Positions 9,242 through 21,820 are shown, numbered from the stretch's first letter. The stretch is 64,000 nucleotides of DNA from Paracoccus kondratievae (GCF_009301415.1 NZ_CP045072.1:1479001-1543000), one strand, 5' to 3'. Notes: a model not told the origin generated them from the letters alone. A program made the numbers and translations.

Positions 9242-9697
9242 TCAGACATGAATGGGTTTGATAGATCCGCCGCCCTTGCCGTCATGGGCAAAGACAACAG
9301 GCTGAGGTCTTCCATTCGGTTCGATCGGGGCGAGGCAGCGAAACCTTTCCTTACCCTCTTCGACAGGCAGGTTCTTTGCGGCCCAACCAAGGGCCGCAAC
9401 CAGATGTTCGGCTCCGCCAGGTGCTGACAGGGCGATCAGCCAAAGATTCCCTTCAGTCCCGATATCCGAGGGCCTGAGACCGGAAATACCCATGGCGGCA
9501 TAACGCTTTTCAGCATCCTGAGTCAGCCAGGACCACATCAGAAGTACGTCTGCGGGTCCCTGACTTTCGCCCAATCGCAACAGCTCAACCTGATGAAGAT
9601 CGTGACATTTCGCCGCGACAGCCTTGAACAGCCCTATGGGGACCATGTCCCAAGCGCTGTCATTGAACGCAAACGCCAAAATATCCGTCGGTTTCAT
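9242..9697 (-). CDS. Small protein with weak resemblance to HlyC-type toxin-activating acyltransferases
   Basis: A 151-residue soluble protein. The middle section, with WSWLTQDAEKRY and then GNLWLIALSAPGG, follows the layout of HlyC-family lysine acyltransferases (SWA...E..Y ... SGD..W.IDWIAPFG), and a Gly/Lys-rich end resembles the FHGGK segment. The catalytic His and the DW of true HlyC proteins are not evident here: SAWDMVP replaces the LHRNW motif. It could be a degenerate acyltransferase, a structural relative, or unrelated. It is upstream of the Hint gene on the same strand, and Hint/RTX and HlyC-like genes do co-occur, which is the only contextual support. Confidence 0.45.
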   Translation of the reverse strand: MKPTDILAFAFNDSAWDMVPIGLFKAVAAKCHDLHQVELLRLGESQGPADVLLMWSWLTQDAEKRYAAMGISGLRPSDIGTEGNLWLIALSAPGGAEHLVAALGWAAKNLPVEEGKERFRCLAPIEPNGRPQPVVFAHDGKGGGSIKPIHV

Positions 9698-10457
9698 ATG
9701 GGCCTCGAACGAACTGAGTAATTGTCACCTCGGCAGCCGATTTGGACACCGATTACATTAACCATCACACCATCTTTTCAATAAGCGCCAGTGTCTTTTT
9801 AGACAGTTACCCATATGCATCAGTCAGCGCCAACATCGACCTCGCCGCGCAAAGTCATGTATTATTATGAAGTAATATCAATTAATTATCATATGAATCG
9901 GCACCATGACCGGCCATCAGAAGGCCCGGAACATAACCATGATATCTGCCTGTGGATCACAAAAAAAGATGCAGCACCAACAAGATCCCCTGCCCTTCTC
10001 AGTATTATGATACCACCTTCAGCCCGAAAGTGACGCCGCGTAATTCCTGGGAAACTGCGCGCGACCCCCATAAAAACACGCAATGATTGAATTGCAGGGC
10101 AGAAAGTATCCAATTAGCCGGTTTTGATTCTGCACCTTTCGGTTTTGCCGATCATGTATTAGCAACTTTTGGTTGCATTATTCTTTCTGAACACAAAGAC
10201 GACGATCAATCGACCGACCTTTCCCTCGGCCAAGAAAAGCACAGGTAGCAACGCCCCATGGCTGACATGATCAGCATGTATTGGAAATGAGTTTGCAGAA
10301 ATCGAAGCATCCAGCCAGAGGGATTGGCCTTATAGTCAAAGAGATTGATTTAGACATAAACATTCGACATCTTACCACGCCATTCGCTCTGACATGCAGG
10401 ACGCTTCAACCGCACCATACATCGATGATGCAGCCTTCACAGACGTCGTCCCGATGC
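9698..10457. other. Long A+T-richer intergenic region
   Basis: About 760 bases without a convincing gene; short open frames here have no ribosome binding site or coding-like composition. It is clearly richer in A+T than its flanks (runs such as TATTATTATGAAGTAATATC near 9860) and should hold the promoter of the minus-strand gene starting at 9697. A GCAAC-N5-GTTGC inverted repeat at 10162-10176 could be an operator. Nothing else is seen. Confidence 0.5.
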
Positions 10458-10486
10458 AAAACCCGCCCGGAAAAACGCAGGGCGGG
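10458..10486 (-). terminator. Intrinsic terminator of the DUF892 gene
   Basis: CCCGCCC (10462-10468) pairs with GGGCGGG (10480-10486); on the minus strand the stem ends in TTTT. It is 56 bases past the stop codon of the ferritin-like gene. Confidence 0.72.
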
Positions 10487-10542
10487 CTAGCAATCAGATG
10501 TGTTCAAGACAGTCAATCGCGCGGCAAATTTTATGAGCTGCG

Positions 10543-11034
10543 CTATTTTTTCGACGCTTTCCCGCCCTCATTCACCGCCATCACGGCCAATGCGGTAAGC
10601 TTGGAGTTCGCAGCCTTCTCTTCGTCAAGAATCGAGGTCAGCAACGTATGCGCCTCTTCATGACCCAGCACCTTGGCCCATTCGCGCAGGGTGCCATAGC
10701 GGGCGATCTCATAATGCTCGACCGCCTGCGCGGCACCGATCAGCGCCACGTCCAGCGCATGACCCGAGGCCTCTTCGATCAGCCCGTCCGCCTCTTTCAG
10801 AAGACCGTCCATGGCATCGCATTTCTCGCCCTCGGCCTTTTTTCCGATAGACTTGAACACCGCCTCAAGGGTCTTGATATGGCCTTTGGTCTCCGTCAGA
10901 TGGTCCTCGATGGCGACCTTCAGTTCCGCATTGTTGGCCGATTTTGCTACCTTGGGCAGAGCTTTCGACAAGGCGTTCTCGGCCCAATAGATATCTTGCA
11001 ACGTGTGTTCGAAAGCGTCCTGCAGCGTTTTCAT
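10543..11034 (-). CDS. DUF892 / YciE-YciF ferritin-like protein
   Basis: A 163-residue all-helical protein of the DUF892 family. It starts with the typical LQDAFEHTLQDIYWAENAL, and carries Glu and His residues spaced as in ferritin-like diiron proteins (EDHLTETKGHI, QAVEHYEIARYGTL, EEKAANSKL). Family members are stress-induced and may bind iron; a function is not established. I chose ATG 11034 because GGAGGAG lies about 7 bases upstream. The same frame stays open through the upstream tandem repeat to 11202, but that extension (a MAWHG repeat) has no such site. An intrinsic terminator follows the gene. Confidence 0.88.
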   Translation of the reverse strand: MKTLQDAFEHTLQDIYWAENALSKALPKVAKSANNAELKVAIEDHLTETKGHIKTLEAVFKSIGKKAEGEKCDAMDGLLKEADGLIEEASGHALDVALIGAAQAVEHYEIARYGTLREWAKVLGHEEAHTLLTSILDEEKAANSKLTALAVMAVNEGGKASKK

Positions 11035-11434
11035 AAGACAACTCCTCCACTGACATCGCCGCCTGGCGCGGCATTCAGGAGCAACGCGCAGGGGCTGGCG
11101 GGGTTCCGGGGACATCAGTGTGGGATTCGCAGCTTGTCCACAAGAAGAGCAGTGCAGGCCATGCCATGCCATGCCATGCCATGCCATGCCATGCCATGCC
11201 ATGCCATGAGGCGATCTTTAAGGCAGTTCAGGACCTCAAACCATCGCCTGCCCGGTTACATGTCCAATCGCAAGAGCTTGGATGCCCATTTCCAGCGGGC
11301 TATTCGTAACCACAAGCCATTAATAGGCAGGCATGAAAGTAACATGGCGGAAAGATGTGAGGGCGCTAGACCATGACCCTATAGACCCTAGTGATCCCAA
11401 GGCCAGCGATTCTCAGAATATCTCTGAAAAGTGA
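11035..11434. other. Intergenic region with a tandem repeat
   Basis: Apart from the pentanucleotide repeat (11158-11208) this 400-base stretch shows no gene or RNA. It must contain the promoter of the DUF892 gene, probably downstream (lower coordinate) of or overlapping the repeat. Confidence 0.5.
11158..11208. repeat. Pentanucleotide tandem repeat (ATGCC)n, about 10 copies
   Basis: Nine exact ATGCC units in a row, preceded by GCC and followed by ATG, giving about ten copies. It lies 124-174 bases upstream of the DUF892 start codon. Simple repeats of this length are prone to slipped-strand changes in copy number. Since the unit is not a multiple of three, changes would shift any frame through it or alter promoter spacing. 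Confidence 0.95.
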
Positions 11435-11521
11435 TGGTGCGGTCGAGAAGACTCGAACTTCCACTCCGGTTAAGGAACAGCGACCTCAACGCTGCGCGTC
11501 TACCAATTCCGCCACGACCGC
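11435..11521 (-). tRNA. tRNA-Leu(GAG)
   Basis: Read on the minus strand, an 87-base cloverleaf with acceptor GCGGTCG/CGACCGC, the anticodon stem CAGCG/CGCTG enclosing loop TTGAGGT (anticodon GAG), a long class II variable arm, a GTTCGAGTC T-loop and an encoded 3' CCA. It decodes CUC and CUU leucine codons. It lies 75 bases beyond the metH stop and has the same direction, but probably its own promoter is obscured inside that gap. Confidence 0.95.
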
Positions 11522-11596
11522 ATCCGTAGCAAGGCGGCTTCTAGACGCTTGCGCGGCGGATGAAAAGAGGCATTTTTCACCCGCCGCAGCTTTATT

Positions 11597-14500
11597 TCAT
11601 TCTGCGGCCACTGCCGCCTGCGGGACATAGTTCAGGATCGGCGCCAACCAACGCTCGGCCTCGGAAACCGACATGCCCTTGCGTGCTGCATAGTCCAGAA
11701 CCTGATCGTGCTCGACCTTGGCAACACCAAAATAATAGGCCTCGGGATGGCCGATATAAAGACCCGAGACCGACGCGCCGGGCCACATCGCCATTGATTC
11801 GGTCAGTTCGACCCCCGTTGCAGTCGTCGCATCCAACAGATTGAACAGCGTTACCTTTTCGGTGTGATCGGGCTGGGCCGGATAGCCGGGCGCGGGGCGG
11901 ATGCCCTTGTACGGTTCGGCAATCAGCTCTTCGGGGGTAAAATTCTCGTCGGCATAGCCCCAGTACTGACGGCGCACCCGTTCATGCATCATCTCGGCCA
12001 GAGCCTCGGCAAAGCGGTCGGCCAGGGCCTGCACGATAATCGCCGAGAAATCGTCATGCTCGGCTTTGAAGCGGTCGGCGATCACCTGCTCTTCGCCCCC
12101 GGCGGTCACCACGAAACCACCGACATAATCCCGGTGGCCCTCGGGGGCGACGAAATCGGCCAGCGCGACATTCGGGCGGCCGTCACGCTTGGTGACCTGC
12201 TGACGCAGCGTGTGCAGCGTCGCCAAAGCCTCACCACGATCCTCGCCCGTATAAAGCCGGATATCATCTCCGACCCGGTTCGCCGGCCAGAAGCCGATGA
12301 CCGCGCGCGGGTGGAACCATTTCTCGTCGATGATCCGCTTAAGCATCGCCTGAGCATCGCTGAACAGCTGCCGCGCGACCTCACCCTGCTTTTCATCCTC
12401 AAGGATGCGCGGGTAGACGCCCTTCAGCTCCCAGGTCTGGAAGAACGGAGTCCAGTCGATATAGCGCGCGATTTCGGCCAGATCGAAATCGTCGATCACC
12501 CGGGCGCCCAGGAATTCAGGGGCCCTGGCCTCATAGCCCGTCCAGTCGATCTGCAACGCATTATCGCGCGCGGTCGCCAGCGGCAGACGTTTCTTGTCAG
12601 CCTCGGCCCGGGCGTGCTTGTTTGCAACCTCGACATATTCGGCGCGAATGGTTTCGACATAGGCATTCTTCTGACCCGAAAGCAGATTGCCCACGACGCC
12701 CACTGCCCGGCTTGCGTCAGTGACATAGACCGCCTGCCCGCGCGCGTATTTCGGATGGATCTTGACCGCCGTATGCACGCGGCTGGTCGTCGCCCCGCCA
12801 ATCAGCAGCGGAATGTCAAAGCCCTCACGCTCCATTTCAGAGGCGACATGGACCATCTCGTCCAAGGACGGGGTGATCAGACCCGACAGGCCGATGATAT
12901 CGACCTTTTCAGCCTTGGCGATCTCAAGGATCTTGGTCGCCGGGACCATCACGCCAAGGTCGATGATCTCATAGTTGTTGCAGGCAAGGACGACACCGAC
13001 AATGTTCTTGCCGATGTCGTGGACGTCACCCTTGACTGTCGCCATCAGCACCTTGCCGGCGCTGCCTGCCCCACCATTGCCGGCCTTTTCGGCCTCCATA
13101 TAAGGCAGAAGATGCGCCACGGCCTGTTTCATCACCCGCGCCGATTTCACCACCTGCGGCAGGAACATCTTGCCCGAACCGAAAAGATCGCCGACCACGT
13201 TCATCCCGGCCATCAGCGGACCTTCGATGACATGCAGGGGACGCTCGGCCTTCTGGCGCGCTTCCTCGGTATCCTCGTCGATATATTCGGTGATGCCGTT
13301 GACCAGAGCATGTTCAAGGCGCTTTTCGACCGGCCAGCTGCGCCAGGTGAGGTCCTTTTCACGCGCCCTGGCCCCGCCTTCACCGCGGAAGCGTCCGGCG
13401 ATCTCAAGCATGTTTTCGGTCGCCGTCCCGCCCCTGGCAGGCTTGCGGTTCAGCACCACATCTTCGCAGGCCTCGCGCAGTTCGGCGTCGATCTGATCAT
13501 AGACCGCAAGCTGACCGGCGTTGACGATGCCCATATCCATCCCCGCCTGAATGGCGTGATATAGGAAGACAGCGTGCATCGCCTCGCGCACGGGTTCATT
13601 TCCGCGAAAGCTGAACGACAGGTTTGAGACCCCGCCTGACACGTGAACATGCGGCAACTGCTGGGTAATGCGCCGTGCGGCCCCGATAAAATCCAGGCCA
13701 TAGTTGTCATGCTCTTCGATGCCGGTGGCGACAGCAAAGACGTTGGGGTCAAAAATAATGTCTTCGGGCGGGAAGCCGATCTTGTTGACCAGCAGGTCAT
13801 AGGCGCGGGAACAGATCTCGACCTTGCGATTCTCGGTATCGGCCTGTCCGGTCTCGTCAAAGGCCATGACCACCACCGCCGCACCATAGCGACGGCATAG
13901 CCGGGCATGCTCAAGGAAGCTCTCTTCGCCTTCCTTGAGGCTGATCGAGTTGACGATTGCCTTACCCTGAACGCATTTCAGCCCGGCCTCGATCACCTCC
14001 CATTTCGAGCTGTCGATCATCACCGGCACGCGGGCGATATCGGGTTCGGCCGCGATCAGGTTCAGGTAGTCGATCATCGCCTGTTTCGAATCGATCAGGC
14101 CCTCGTCCATGTTGACGTCGATGATCTGGGCACCGTTCTCGACCTGATCGCGGGCCACGTCCAGCGCTGCCGCGTAATCGCCATTGGTGATCAGCTTGCG
14201 GAAACGTGCCGAGCCGGTGACGTTCGTACGTTCGCCCACGTTGACGAAGGGGATATCGTCCGTCTTGACGAAAGGCTCCAGCCCCGACAGGCGCAGGCGC
14301 GGTTCAATCTCGGGGATCGCGCGGGGCGGCAGGTTTTCAACGGCGCGGGCGATGGCCGAGATATGATCGGGGGTCGAGCCGCAGCAGCCGCCAACCACGT
14401 TGATCAGCCCCTCGCGCGCAAATTCCGCCACTTGCGCCGCCATATCCTCAGGCGATTCGTCGTACTGCCCCATCTCATTCGGCAGACCGGCATTGGGATA

Positions 14501-15349
14501 GGCACAGATCAGCGTATCGGCGACAGCGGAAAGCTCGGCCAGATGCGGACGCATGGCGGCGGCGCCAAGTGCGCAGTTCAGCCCGATGGTGATCGGCGTG
14601 GCGTGGCGGGTCGAATACCAGAAAGCAGTCGGCGTCTGACCCGACAGCGTACGACCGGAAAGGTCGGTGATCGTACCAGAGATCATTACGGGCAGGCGCA
14701 GGCCCTTTTCGACAAACACCTCTTCGCAGGCAAAGATTGCGGCCTTGGCGTTCAGCGTGTCAAAAATGGTCTCGATCAGCAAAAGATCGGCGCCTCCCTC
14801 GATCAGGCCCCGGACCTGCTGCGCATAAGCGACGCGCAAATCATCAAAGGTCACAGCGCGATAGCCGGGGTTGTTCACGTCCGGGCTGATCGAAGCGGTG
14901 CGGTTGGTCGGCCCCAATGCCCCGGCGACCCAACGCCTGCGGCCATCCTCGGCCGTGGCGCGATCCAGCGCCTGCCGGACAAGGCGGGCACCGTGGAGGT
15001 TCAGATCATAGACTGCGGCCTCCATCCCATAGTCGGCCTGGGCGATGGTAGTCGAGGAAAAGGTATTGGTCTCGACAATATCCGCGCCTGCCTTGGCATA
15101 GCGATAATGGATATCTTCGATCGCCTTGGGCTGGGTCAGGTTCAGAAGGTCGTTATTGCCTTTTTGCGGGTGATCCCCCGGTGCGGGGGGATGGCAGCCA
15201 CAGCCGCAGCCCGCGCCATGGCCGGCAAAGTCATCCTCGCTAAGGCCAAGCTGCTGAATCTGCGTCCCCATCGCACCGTCGAGGATCAGGATGCGTTGGC
15301 GCGCCGCAGCGCGCAGTTCCTCAAAAACCGGAGAAAGGGGCAAGGTCAT
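11597..15349 (-). CDS. metH: Cobalamin-dependent methionine synthase
   Basis: A 1250-residue cytosolic enzyme that transfers the methyl group of 5-methyltetrahydrofolate via cobalamin to homocysteine. Domains in order: homocysteine-binding barrel (DGAMGTQIQ at the start, zinc cysteines in GLNCALG near 258 and [10 protein letters not shown] near 321), pterin-binding barrel from about 360 ([13 protein letters not shown]), cobalamin cap and Rossmann domain with the cobalt-ligating DVHDIGKNI near 776, and the AdoMet reactivation domain to the end ([12 protein letters not shown]). Length is standard. An odd point is a Cys/His/Pro-rich insertion at about residues 45-65 ([16 protein letters not shown]) before GNNDLL, where E. 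coli has none. A 168-base divergent region separates it from lipB. Confidence 0.96.
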   Translation of the reverse strand: MTLPLSPVFEELRAAARQRILILDGAMGTQIQQLGLSEDDFAGHGAGCGCGCHPPAPGDHPQKGNNDLLNLTQPKAIEDIHYRYAKAGADIVETNTFSSTTIAQADYGMEAAVYDLNLHGARLVRQALDRATAEDGRRRWVAGALGPTNRTASISPDVNNPGYRAVTFDDLRVAYAQQVRGLIEGGADLLLIETIFDTLNAKAAIFACEEVFVEKGLRLPVMISGTITDLSGRTLSGQTPTAFWYSTRHATPITIGLNCALGAAAMRPHLAELSAVADTLICAYPNAGLPNEMGQYDESPEDMAAQVAEFAREGLINVVGGCCGSTPDHISAIARAVENLPPRAIPEIEPRLRLSGLEPFVKTDDIPFVNVGERTNVTGSARFRKLITNGDYAAALDVARDQVENGAQIIDVNMDEGLIDSKQAMIDYLNLIAAEPDIARVPVMIDSSKWEVIEAGLKCVQGKAIVNSISLKEGEESFLEHARLCRRYGAAVVVMAFDETGQADTENRKVEICSRAYDLLVNKIGFPPEDIIFDPNVFAVATGIEEHDNYGLDFIGAARRITQQLPHVHVSGGVSNLSFSFRGNEPVREAMHAVFLYHAIQAGMDMGIVNAGQLAVYDQIDAELREACEDVVLNRKPARGGTATENMLEIAGRFRGEGGARAREKDLTWRSWPVEKRLEHALVNGITEYIDEDTEEARQKAERPLHVIEGPLMAGMNVVGDLFGSGKMFLPQVVKSARVMKQAVAHLLPYMEAEKAGNGGAGSAGKVLMATVKGDVHDIGKNIVGVVLACNNYEIIDLGVMVPATKILEIAKAEKVDIIGLSGLITPSLDEMVHVASEMEREGFDIPLLIGGATTSRVHTAVKIHPKYARGQAVYVTDASRAVGVVGNLLSGQKNAYVETIRAEYVEVANKHARAEADKKRLPLATARDNALQIDWTGYEARAPEFLGARVIDDFDLAEIARYIDWTPFFQTWELKGVYPRILEDEKQGEVARQLFSDAQAMLKRIIDEKWFHPRAVIGFWPANRVGDDIRLYTGEDRGEALATLHTLRQQVTKRDGRPNVALADFVAPEGHRDYVGGFVVTAGGEEQVIADRFKAEHDDFSAIIVQALADRFAEALAEMMHERVRRQYWGYADENFTPEELIAEPYKGIRPAPGYPAQPDHTEKVTLFNLLDATTATGVELTESMAMWPGASVSGLYIGHPEAYYFGVAKVEHDQVLDYAARKGMSVSEAERWLAPILNYVPQAAVAAE

Positions 15350-15450
15350 GGTCCAGGTCCGCGCGTTTCATGGAAATGGCTGTATAGCCGTTGATGAAGA
15401 GATAGTGAAATTCAACATCCGCACAATGATCTTGCATGGAATTCATGACC

Positions 15451-15470
15451 CGCCGGGGAAACTACCGGCG
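15451..15470. promoter_or_regulatory. Inverted repeat in the metH-lipB divergent region
   Basis: CGCCGG at 15451-15456 is the inverted copy of CCGGCG at 15465-15470, with an 8-base loop. It lies about 100 bases upstream of metH and 48 bases upstream of lipB. It may be a leader hairpin of metH or an operator; it has no adjoining T run and no recognised riboswitch motif. Confidence 0.35.
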
Positions 15471-15517
15471 CGACTGCCCTCTTGCGGCAAAGAGCGGCGG
15501 GGATTATCTCGCCCCGC

Positions 15518-16174
15518 ATGACCGAATGGATGACCGCCCCCGGCCTGACCGATTATCTTGAAGCCGTGGCCTTCATGGAGGCGCGCGCCGCCGCCATTGC
15601 GGCTGGCACGGCGGGGGAACTTGTCTGGCTGGTCGAGCATCCGCCCCTTTACACTGCCGGGACATCGGCTCGGGCGGCCGATCTGCTGAACGCGCGCTTT
15701 CCCGTCCATGAAACCGGACGTGGCGGACAATATACTTATCATGGCCCGGGACAGCGCGTCGTGTATGTGATGCTGGATCTCAACCGACGGGGCCGCGACG
15801 TGCGCGCCTTTGTCAAGGCGCTGGAATCATGGGTCATAGATGCGCTGGCCGAGTTCAACCTCAGGGGCGAGATCCGCGACGGACGCGTCGGCGTCTGGAT
15901 CGCCAGGCCTGACAAGACACCCCTGCCCGACGGTTCAATGCGCGAGGACAAGATCGCCGCCATCGGTGTCAAACTGCGCAAATGGGTCAGCTTTCACGGC
16001 ATCTCGATCAATGTCGAACCGGATCTTGACCATTATTCCGGCATCGTGCCCTGCGGCATCTCGGGTCATGGCGTGACCAGTCTGGTGGACATGGGCCTGC
16101 CGGTGGGGATGGAGGACCTGGACCTCGCCCTGCGCGCAACCTTCACGCGCCATTTTCCGCCGTTCGAAGGCTGA
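15518..16174 (+). CDS. lipB: Octanoyltransferase LipB
   Basis: A 218-residue enzyme that moves octanoate from acyl carrier protein to lipoyl domains, the first step of lipoate synthesis on 2-oxoacid dehydrogenases and GcvH. Key motifs: [10 protein letters not shown], the active-site region [12 protein letters not shown], the catalytic lysine in AIGVKLRKW (about residue 150) and the catalytic cysteine in [14 protein letters not shown] (about residue 179). A short insertion ([17 protein letters not shown]) precedes the lysine. I take ATG 15518; a second in-frame ATG four codons later is possible, and neither has a strong ribosome binding site. Confidence 0.94.
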   Translation: MTEWMTAPGLTDYLEAVAFMEARAAAIAAGTAGELVWLVEHPPLYTAGTSARAADLLNARFPVHETGRGGQYTYHGPGQRVVYVMLDLNRRGRDVRAFVKALESWVIDALAEFNLRGEIRDGRVGVWIARPDKTPLPDGSMREDKIAAIGVKLRKWVSFHGISINVEPDLDHYSGIVPCGISGHGVTSLVDMGLPVGMEDLDLALRATFTRHFPPFEG

Positions 16175-16315
16175 TTTTCGCTCTGCGGCAAATTCACCCT
16201 TGCCGGAACTGCGACCTTTTTCCTGTATTCGCTCGCCGTGACGCATGGTAGCCCTGTCATCGGGAGGCGGAGAGGTCCGTTCCCCGATAATAATGATACC
16301 CAAGAGGATTGACCG

Positions 16316-18617
<2,302 letters not shown>

Positions 18618-18634
18618 TCGCGCAAGCCAAAGCT

Positions 18635-19126
18635 ATGCCCTATTCATGGCATGAAACGGCCCCGGAGAAATCCGGGGCCGTCTGCTTTCAGCTTGATATC
18701 TGGCCGCATCGCTCGCTGCCGCGTCGGGGCTTTGTCTGGGTGATCGGGGTGACCGCAGCCGGTCTGGCCTTTCCCCTGCTTGCAACTGTCGGCTCGGCGG
18801 TGCTGTGGGGGCTTTTGCCCTTTGCGGTGCTGGCGCTTTGGGCGCTGTGGCATGCAATCACCCGCAGCTACAGCGCCGCGCATGAGCGGATGATTCTGGA
18901 CCGCGACCGCCTGATCCTGACCCGCAGAGATCCGGGCCGCAAAGAGCGGGTCTGGCGCACCAACCCCTATTGGGTGCGCACCTCGCTGCGCCATAACGGC
19001 CCGGTCGATGATTATCTGGTCCTGACCGATGGCCGGCGCGAGGTCGAGCTGGGCGCGTTCCTGTCCCCCGAAGAACGGGTGGCACTGCGGGACGATCTGG
19101 ACCGTCACCTTGCCAAGCTGCGCTGA
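18635..19126 (+). CDS. DUF2244 membrane protein
   Basis: A 163-residue protein with two adjacent hydrophobic segments (about residues 33-72: VWVIGVTAAGLAFPLLATV and LWGLLPFAVLALWALW) followed by a soluble C-terminal half with DRLILTRR and LGAFLSPEERVALRDDL. This is the DUF2244 family, whose members are frequently found beside haem-copper oxidase genes in alphaproteobacteria; function is unknown. It starts 17 bases after ctaD and probably shares its transcript. ATG 18635 is chosen because upstream codons are shadows of ctaD. Confidence 0.85.
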   Translation: MPYSWHETAPEKSGAVCFQLDIWPHRSLPRRGFVWVIGVTAAGLAFPLLATVGSAVLWGLLPFAVLALWALWHAITRSYSAAHERMILDRDRLILTRRDPGRKERVWRTNPYWVRTSLRHNGPVDDYLVLTDGRREVELGAFLSPEERVALRDDLDRHLAKLR

Positions 19127-19133
19127 AACGGGA

Positions 19134-19161
19134 AAGGCCCGGACCTGATGGTCCGGGCCTT
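19134..19161. terminator. Strong bidirectional terminator
   Basis: A perfect 12-bp stem (AAGGCCCGGACC with its complement) and TGAT loop between the convergent DUF2244 and flavoprotein genes. Confidence 0.85.
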
Positions 19162-19189
19162 CCCAGTGTCCTGGCTGCGGGAGGAGAAA

Positions 19190-21682
19190 TCAGCCGTCGA
19201 CACGGATACGGGCGTTCTCGGGGTCATAGGGGCTGTCCACCGTGACCTCGGCATCCCACAGTTCGCGCTGCATGCGAACCTTAAGCTTGGTGCCCGGCTC
19301 GGCCAGATCGGGACGGACATAGCCCATGCCGATTGACTTGCCGAAAGCGGCCGACCAGCCACCCGAAGTCAGGCGTCCAATCCGCGTGCCGTCCTGCGCA
19401 TAAAGCGCCTCGCGGCCCCAAGGATCAGCATCGGCAGGTCCATCAATCAGCAGGGTGACGCATTTCGCGCGGATACCTTTGTCCAGCATCGCCTGTTTGC
19501 CGTTGAAGTCTTTCTCCAGATCGACAAAGCGATCCAGACCAGCCTCAAGCGGGGTCGCATCGCGGCCCAGTTCGGTACCGAAGGCGCGGTAGGATTTCTC
19601 CTGACGCAGCCAGTTCTGGGCGCGGGCACCGACCAGTTTCAGCCCGTGCTTTTCGCCCGCTGCGACCAGCTGATCCCAGAGATAGCGGCCAAATTCGACC
19701 GGGTGATGCAGCTCCCATCCCAGTTCGCCGGTATAGGCGACGCGGATGGCACGCACCGGGCACATGCCCAGCTCGATATTGCGCATCGACAGCCAGGGGA
19801 ACCGCTTGTTGCCCAGGACCGTTTCGGGGTCAGCATCGCGCACCAGTTCCTTGAGAATGGCGCGGCTGTTCGGGCCGGCAAGGGCAAAGACACCCCATTG
19901 CGTGGTGATATCCTGCACGATCACCGGACCAAACTGACCTTCCATATCCTCGGCCAGCTTGCGCAGGTTGTCGCCGTCGTAATCTGCCCAGGCCCCGGCC
20001 GAAATCAGGTAGTAGTCATCTTCGGCCAGCCGCACGATGGTATATTCGGTGCGGGTAGTCCCGGTTTCAGTCAACGCATAGGTCAGGTTGATGCGACCGA
20101 CCTTGGGCAGTTTGTTGGTCGTGAACCAGTCAAGGAACGCCGTCGCCCCCTTGCCGTAAACCCGGTGCTTGGCAAAGGCAGATGCGTCGATCAGACCGGC
20201 AGTGTTGCGGATCGCCTCGGCCTCTTCCTTGGCATATTGCCACCAGCCGCCACGACGGAAGCTGCGCGCAGCATGGTCATCGAAACCGGCCGGAGCGTAA
20301 TAGTTCGGGCGCTCCCAGCCATTGACCTGACCGAATTGCGCCCCCGCCTCTTTCTGCCGGTCATAGGCCGGGGCGGTGCGCAGCGGGCGGCAGGCATCGC
20401 GCTCTTCGTCCGGGTGGTGCAGGATAAAGACGTGCTCGTAAGCCTCTTCGTTCTTGCGCGCCGCATATTCGGTGGTCATCCACTGGCCAAAGCGGCGGGG
20501 ATCAAGGCTAGCCATGTCGATCTCGGCCTCGCCCTCGGTCATCATCTGCGCCAGATAATGGCCGGTGCCACCCGCAGCGGTGATGCCAAAGCTGAAACCT
20601 TCGGCCAGCCACATGTTGCGCAGACCCGGCGCCGGACCGACCAGCGGGTTGCCGTCGGGCGTATAGCAGATCGGGCCGTTGAAATCGTCCTTGAGACCCA
20701 CGGTTTCCGAGGTCGGAAGCCGGTGGATCATCGACATGTACTCTTCCTCGATCCGCTCAAGATCCAGCGGGAAAAGGTCGGCGCGGAAGCTTTCCGGCAC
20801 GTCGTAAAGGAAACGCGCAGGGGCATTACGCTCATAGGGGCCAAGGATCCAGCCGCCGCGTTCCTCGCGCACGTACCATTTGGCATCGGCATCGCGCAGA
20901 ACCGGATGTTCGGGGTTGCCCTCGGCACGCCATTTCACCAGCGCCGGGTCCGGCTCGGTGACGATATACTGGTGCTCGACCGGGATGGCGGGGATCTTGA
21001 TCCCAAGCAGGCGGGCGGTGCGCTGCGCGTGGTTGCCCGTCGCAGTCACGACATGCTCGGCGCGGATCTCAAACTGCTCACCCGAGGGGACAAGGTTGCC
21101 GCCCTTTTCGATCATCTTTTCGCAGGTCACGATCCATTCATCGCCGGTCCAGCGATAGGCATTCACCTGGATCTTGCGTTCGATGGTGGCGCCGGCCATG
21201 CGGGCTGCGCGCGCCATCGCCTGGGTCACGTCAGCGGGGTTGATATAGCCATCGGTCGGATGGAACAGCGCGCCTTTGAGGTCATCGGTCCGAACCAGCG
21301 GCCAGCGTTCCTTGATCTGCTGGGGCGTCAGGAACTCATGCTCGATCCCCACCGTCTCGGCAGTGGCGGAATAGAGCATATACTCATCCATCCGCTCTTG
21401 CGTCTGCGCCATGCGCAGGTTGCCGCAGCGGGTAAAGCCGGCGTTCAGCCCCGTCTCGGCCTCAAGCCCGGCATAAAGCTTGACCGAATAGTCGTGGATA
21501 TGGGTTGTCGCGTAACCCATGTTGAACAGCGGCAAAAGCCCCGCAGCATGCCAGGTCGAACCGGCGGTCAGCTCATCACGCTCGACAAGCATCGTCTCCC
21601 ACCCCGCACGGGCAAGATGCAGCGCGATGCCGCAGCCAACGGCGCCGCCTCCGACCACCAGGGCCTTCACATGGGTTTTCAT
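19190..21682 (-). CDS. FAD-dependent dimethylglycine/sarcosine dehydrogenase-like protein with GcvT domain
   Basis: An 830-residue enzyme. The N-terminal FAD-binding DAO domain has the dinucleotide motif VVGGGAVGCGIALHLA and the covalent-flavin-type context STWHAAGLLP. An FAO_M linker follows near residue 390, and the C-terminal half is a glycine-cleavage T-protein domain (GVFALAGPNSRAIL, YTGELGWELHHP, GLDRFVDLEKDFNGK). This architecture oxidatively demethylates N-methylated glycines and passes the one-carbon unit to tetrahydrofolate. Substrate (dimethylglycine, sarcosine or another methylamine) cannot be fixed by eye. ATG 21682 is preferred since GAGGAG is 9 bases upstream; a further in-frame ATG at 21709 lacks one. 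Confidence 0.88.
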   Translation of the reverse strand: MKTHVKALVVGGGAVGCGIALHLARAGWETMLVERDELTAGSTWHAAGLLPLFNMGYATTHIHDYSVKLYAGLEAETGLNAGFTRCGNLRMAQTQERMDEYMLYSATAETVGIEHEFLTPQQIKERWPLVRTDDLKGALFHPTDGYINPADVTQAMARAARMAGATIERKIQVNAYRWTGDEWIVTCEKMIEKGGNLVPSGEQFEIRAEHVVTATGNHAQRTARLLGIKIPAIPVEHQYIVTEPDPALVKWRAEGNPEHPVLRDADAKWYVREERGGWILGPYERNAPARFLYDVPESFRADLFPLDLERIEEEYMSMIHRLPTSETVGLKDDFNGPICYTPDGNPLVGPAPGLRNMWLAEGFSFGITAAGGTGHYLAQMMTEGEAEIDMASLDPRRFGQWMTTEYAARKNEEAYEHVFILHHPDEERDACRPLRTAPAYDRQKEAGAQFGQVNGWERPNYYAPAGFDDHAARSFRRGGWWQYAKEEAEAIRNTAGLIDASAFAKHRVYGKGATAFLDWFTTNKLPKVGRINLTYALTETGTTRTEYTIVRLAEDDYYLISAGAWADYDGDNLRKLAEDMEGQFGPVIVQDITTQWGVFALAGPNSRAILKELVRDADPETVLGNKRFPWLSMRNIELGMCPVRAIRVAYTGELGWELHHPVEFGRYLWDQLVAAGEKHGLKLVGARAQNWLRQEKSYRAFGTELGRDATPLEAGLDRFVDLEKDFNGKQAMLDKGIRAKCVTLLIDGPADADPWGREALYAQDGTRIGRLTSGGWSAAFGKSIGMGYVRPDLAEPGTKLKVRMQRELWDAEVTVDSPYDPENARIRVDG

Positions 21683-21820
21683 GGCAAGCGACTCCTCAGT
21701 TTCGCGCATGATATTCTCTGAAGATGATTAGAGCCGGAACCGCGCGGCAAGCCGATCTTCTGCGCGACATGTTCTTGCGCAAAAGCGACATGACGAAACA
21801 GCACCCCGCCAGACGCAGAC

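Noticed and set aside
10648..11376. Plus-strand frame of 242 residues through the pentanucleotide repeat and antisense to the DUF892 gene
   Set aside because: It is the shadow of the ferritin-like gene; its codon composition is not coding-like and it has no ribosome binding site.
11864..13564. Very long plus-strand frames antisense to metH
   Set aside because: High-G+C shadow frames; metH is unmistakable on the minus strand.
15350..15517. SAM-II or SAH riboswitch upstream of metH
   Set aside because: Only one short hairpin is seen and no conserved riboswitch core could be matched by eye.
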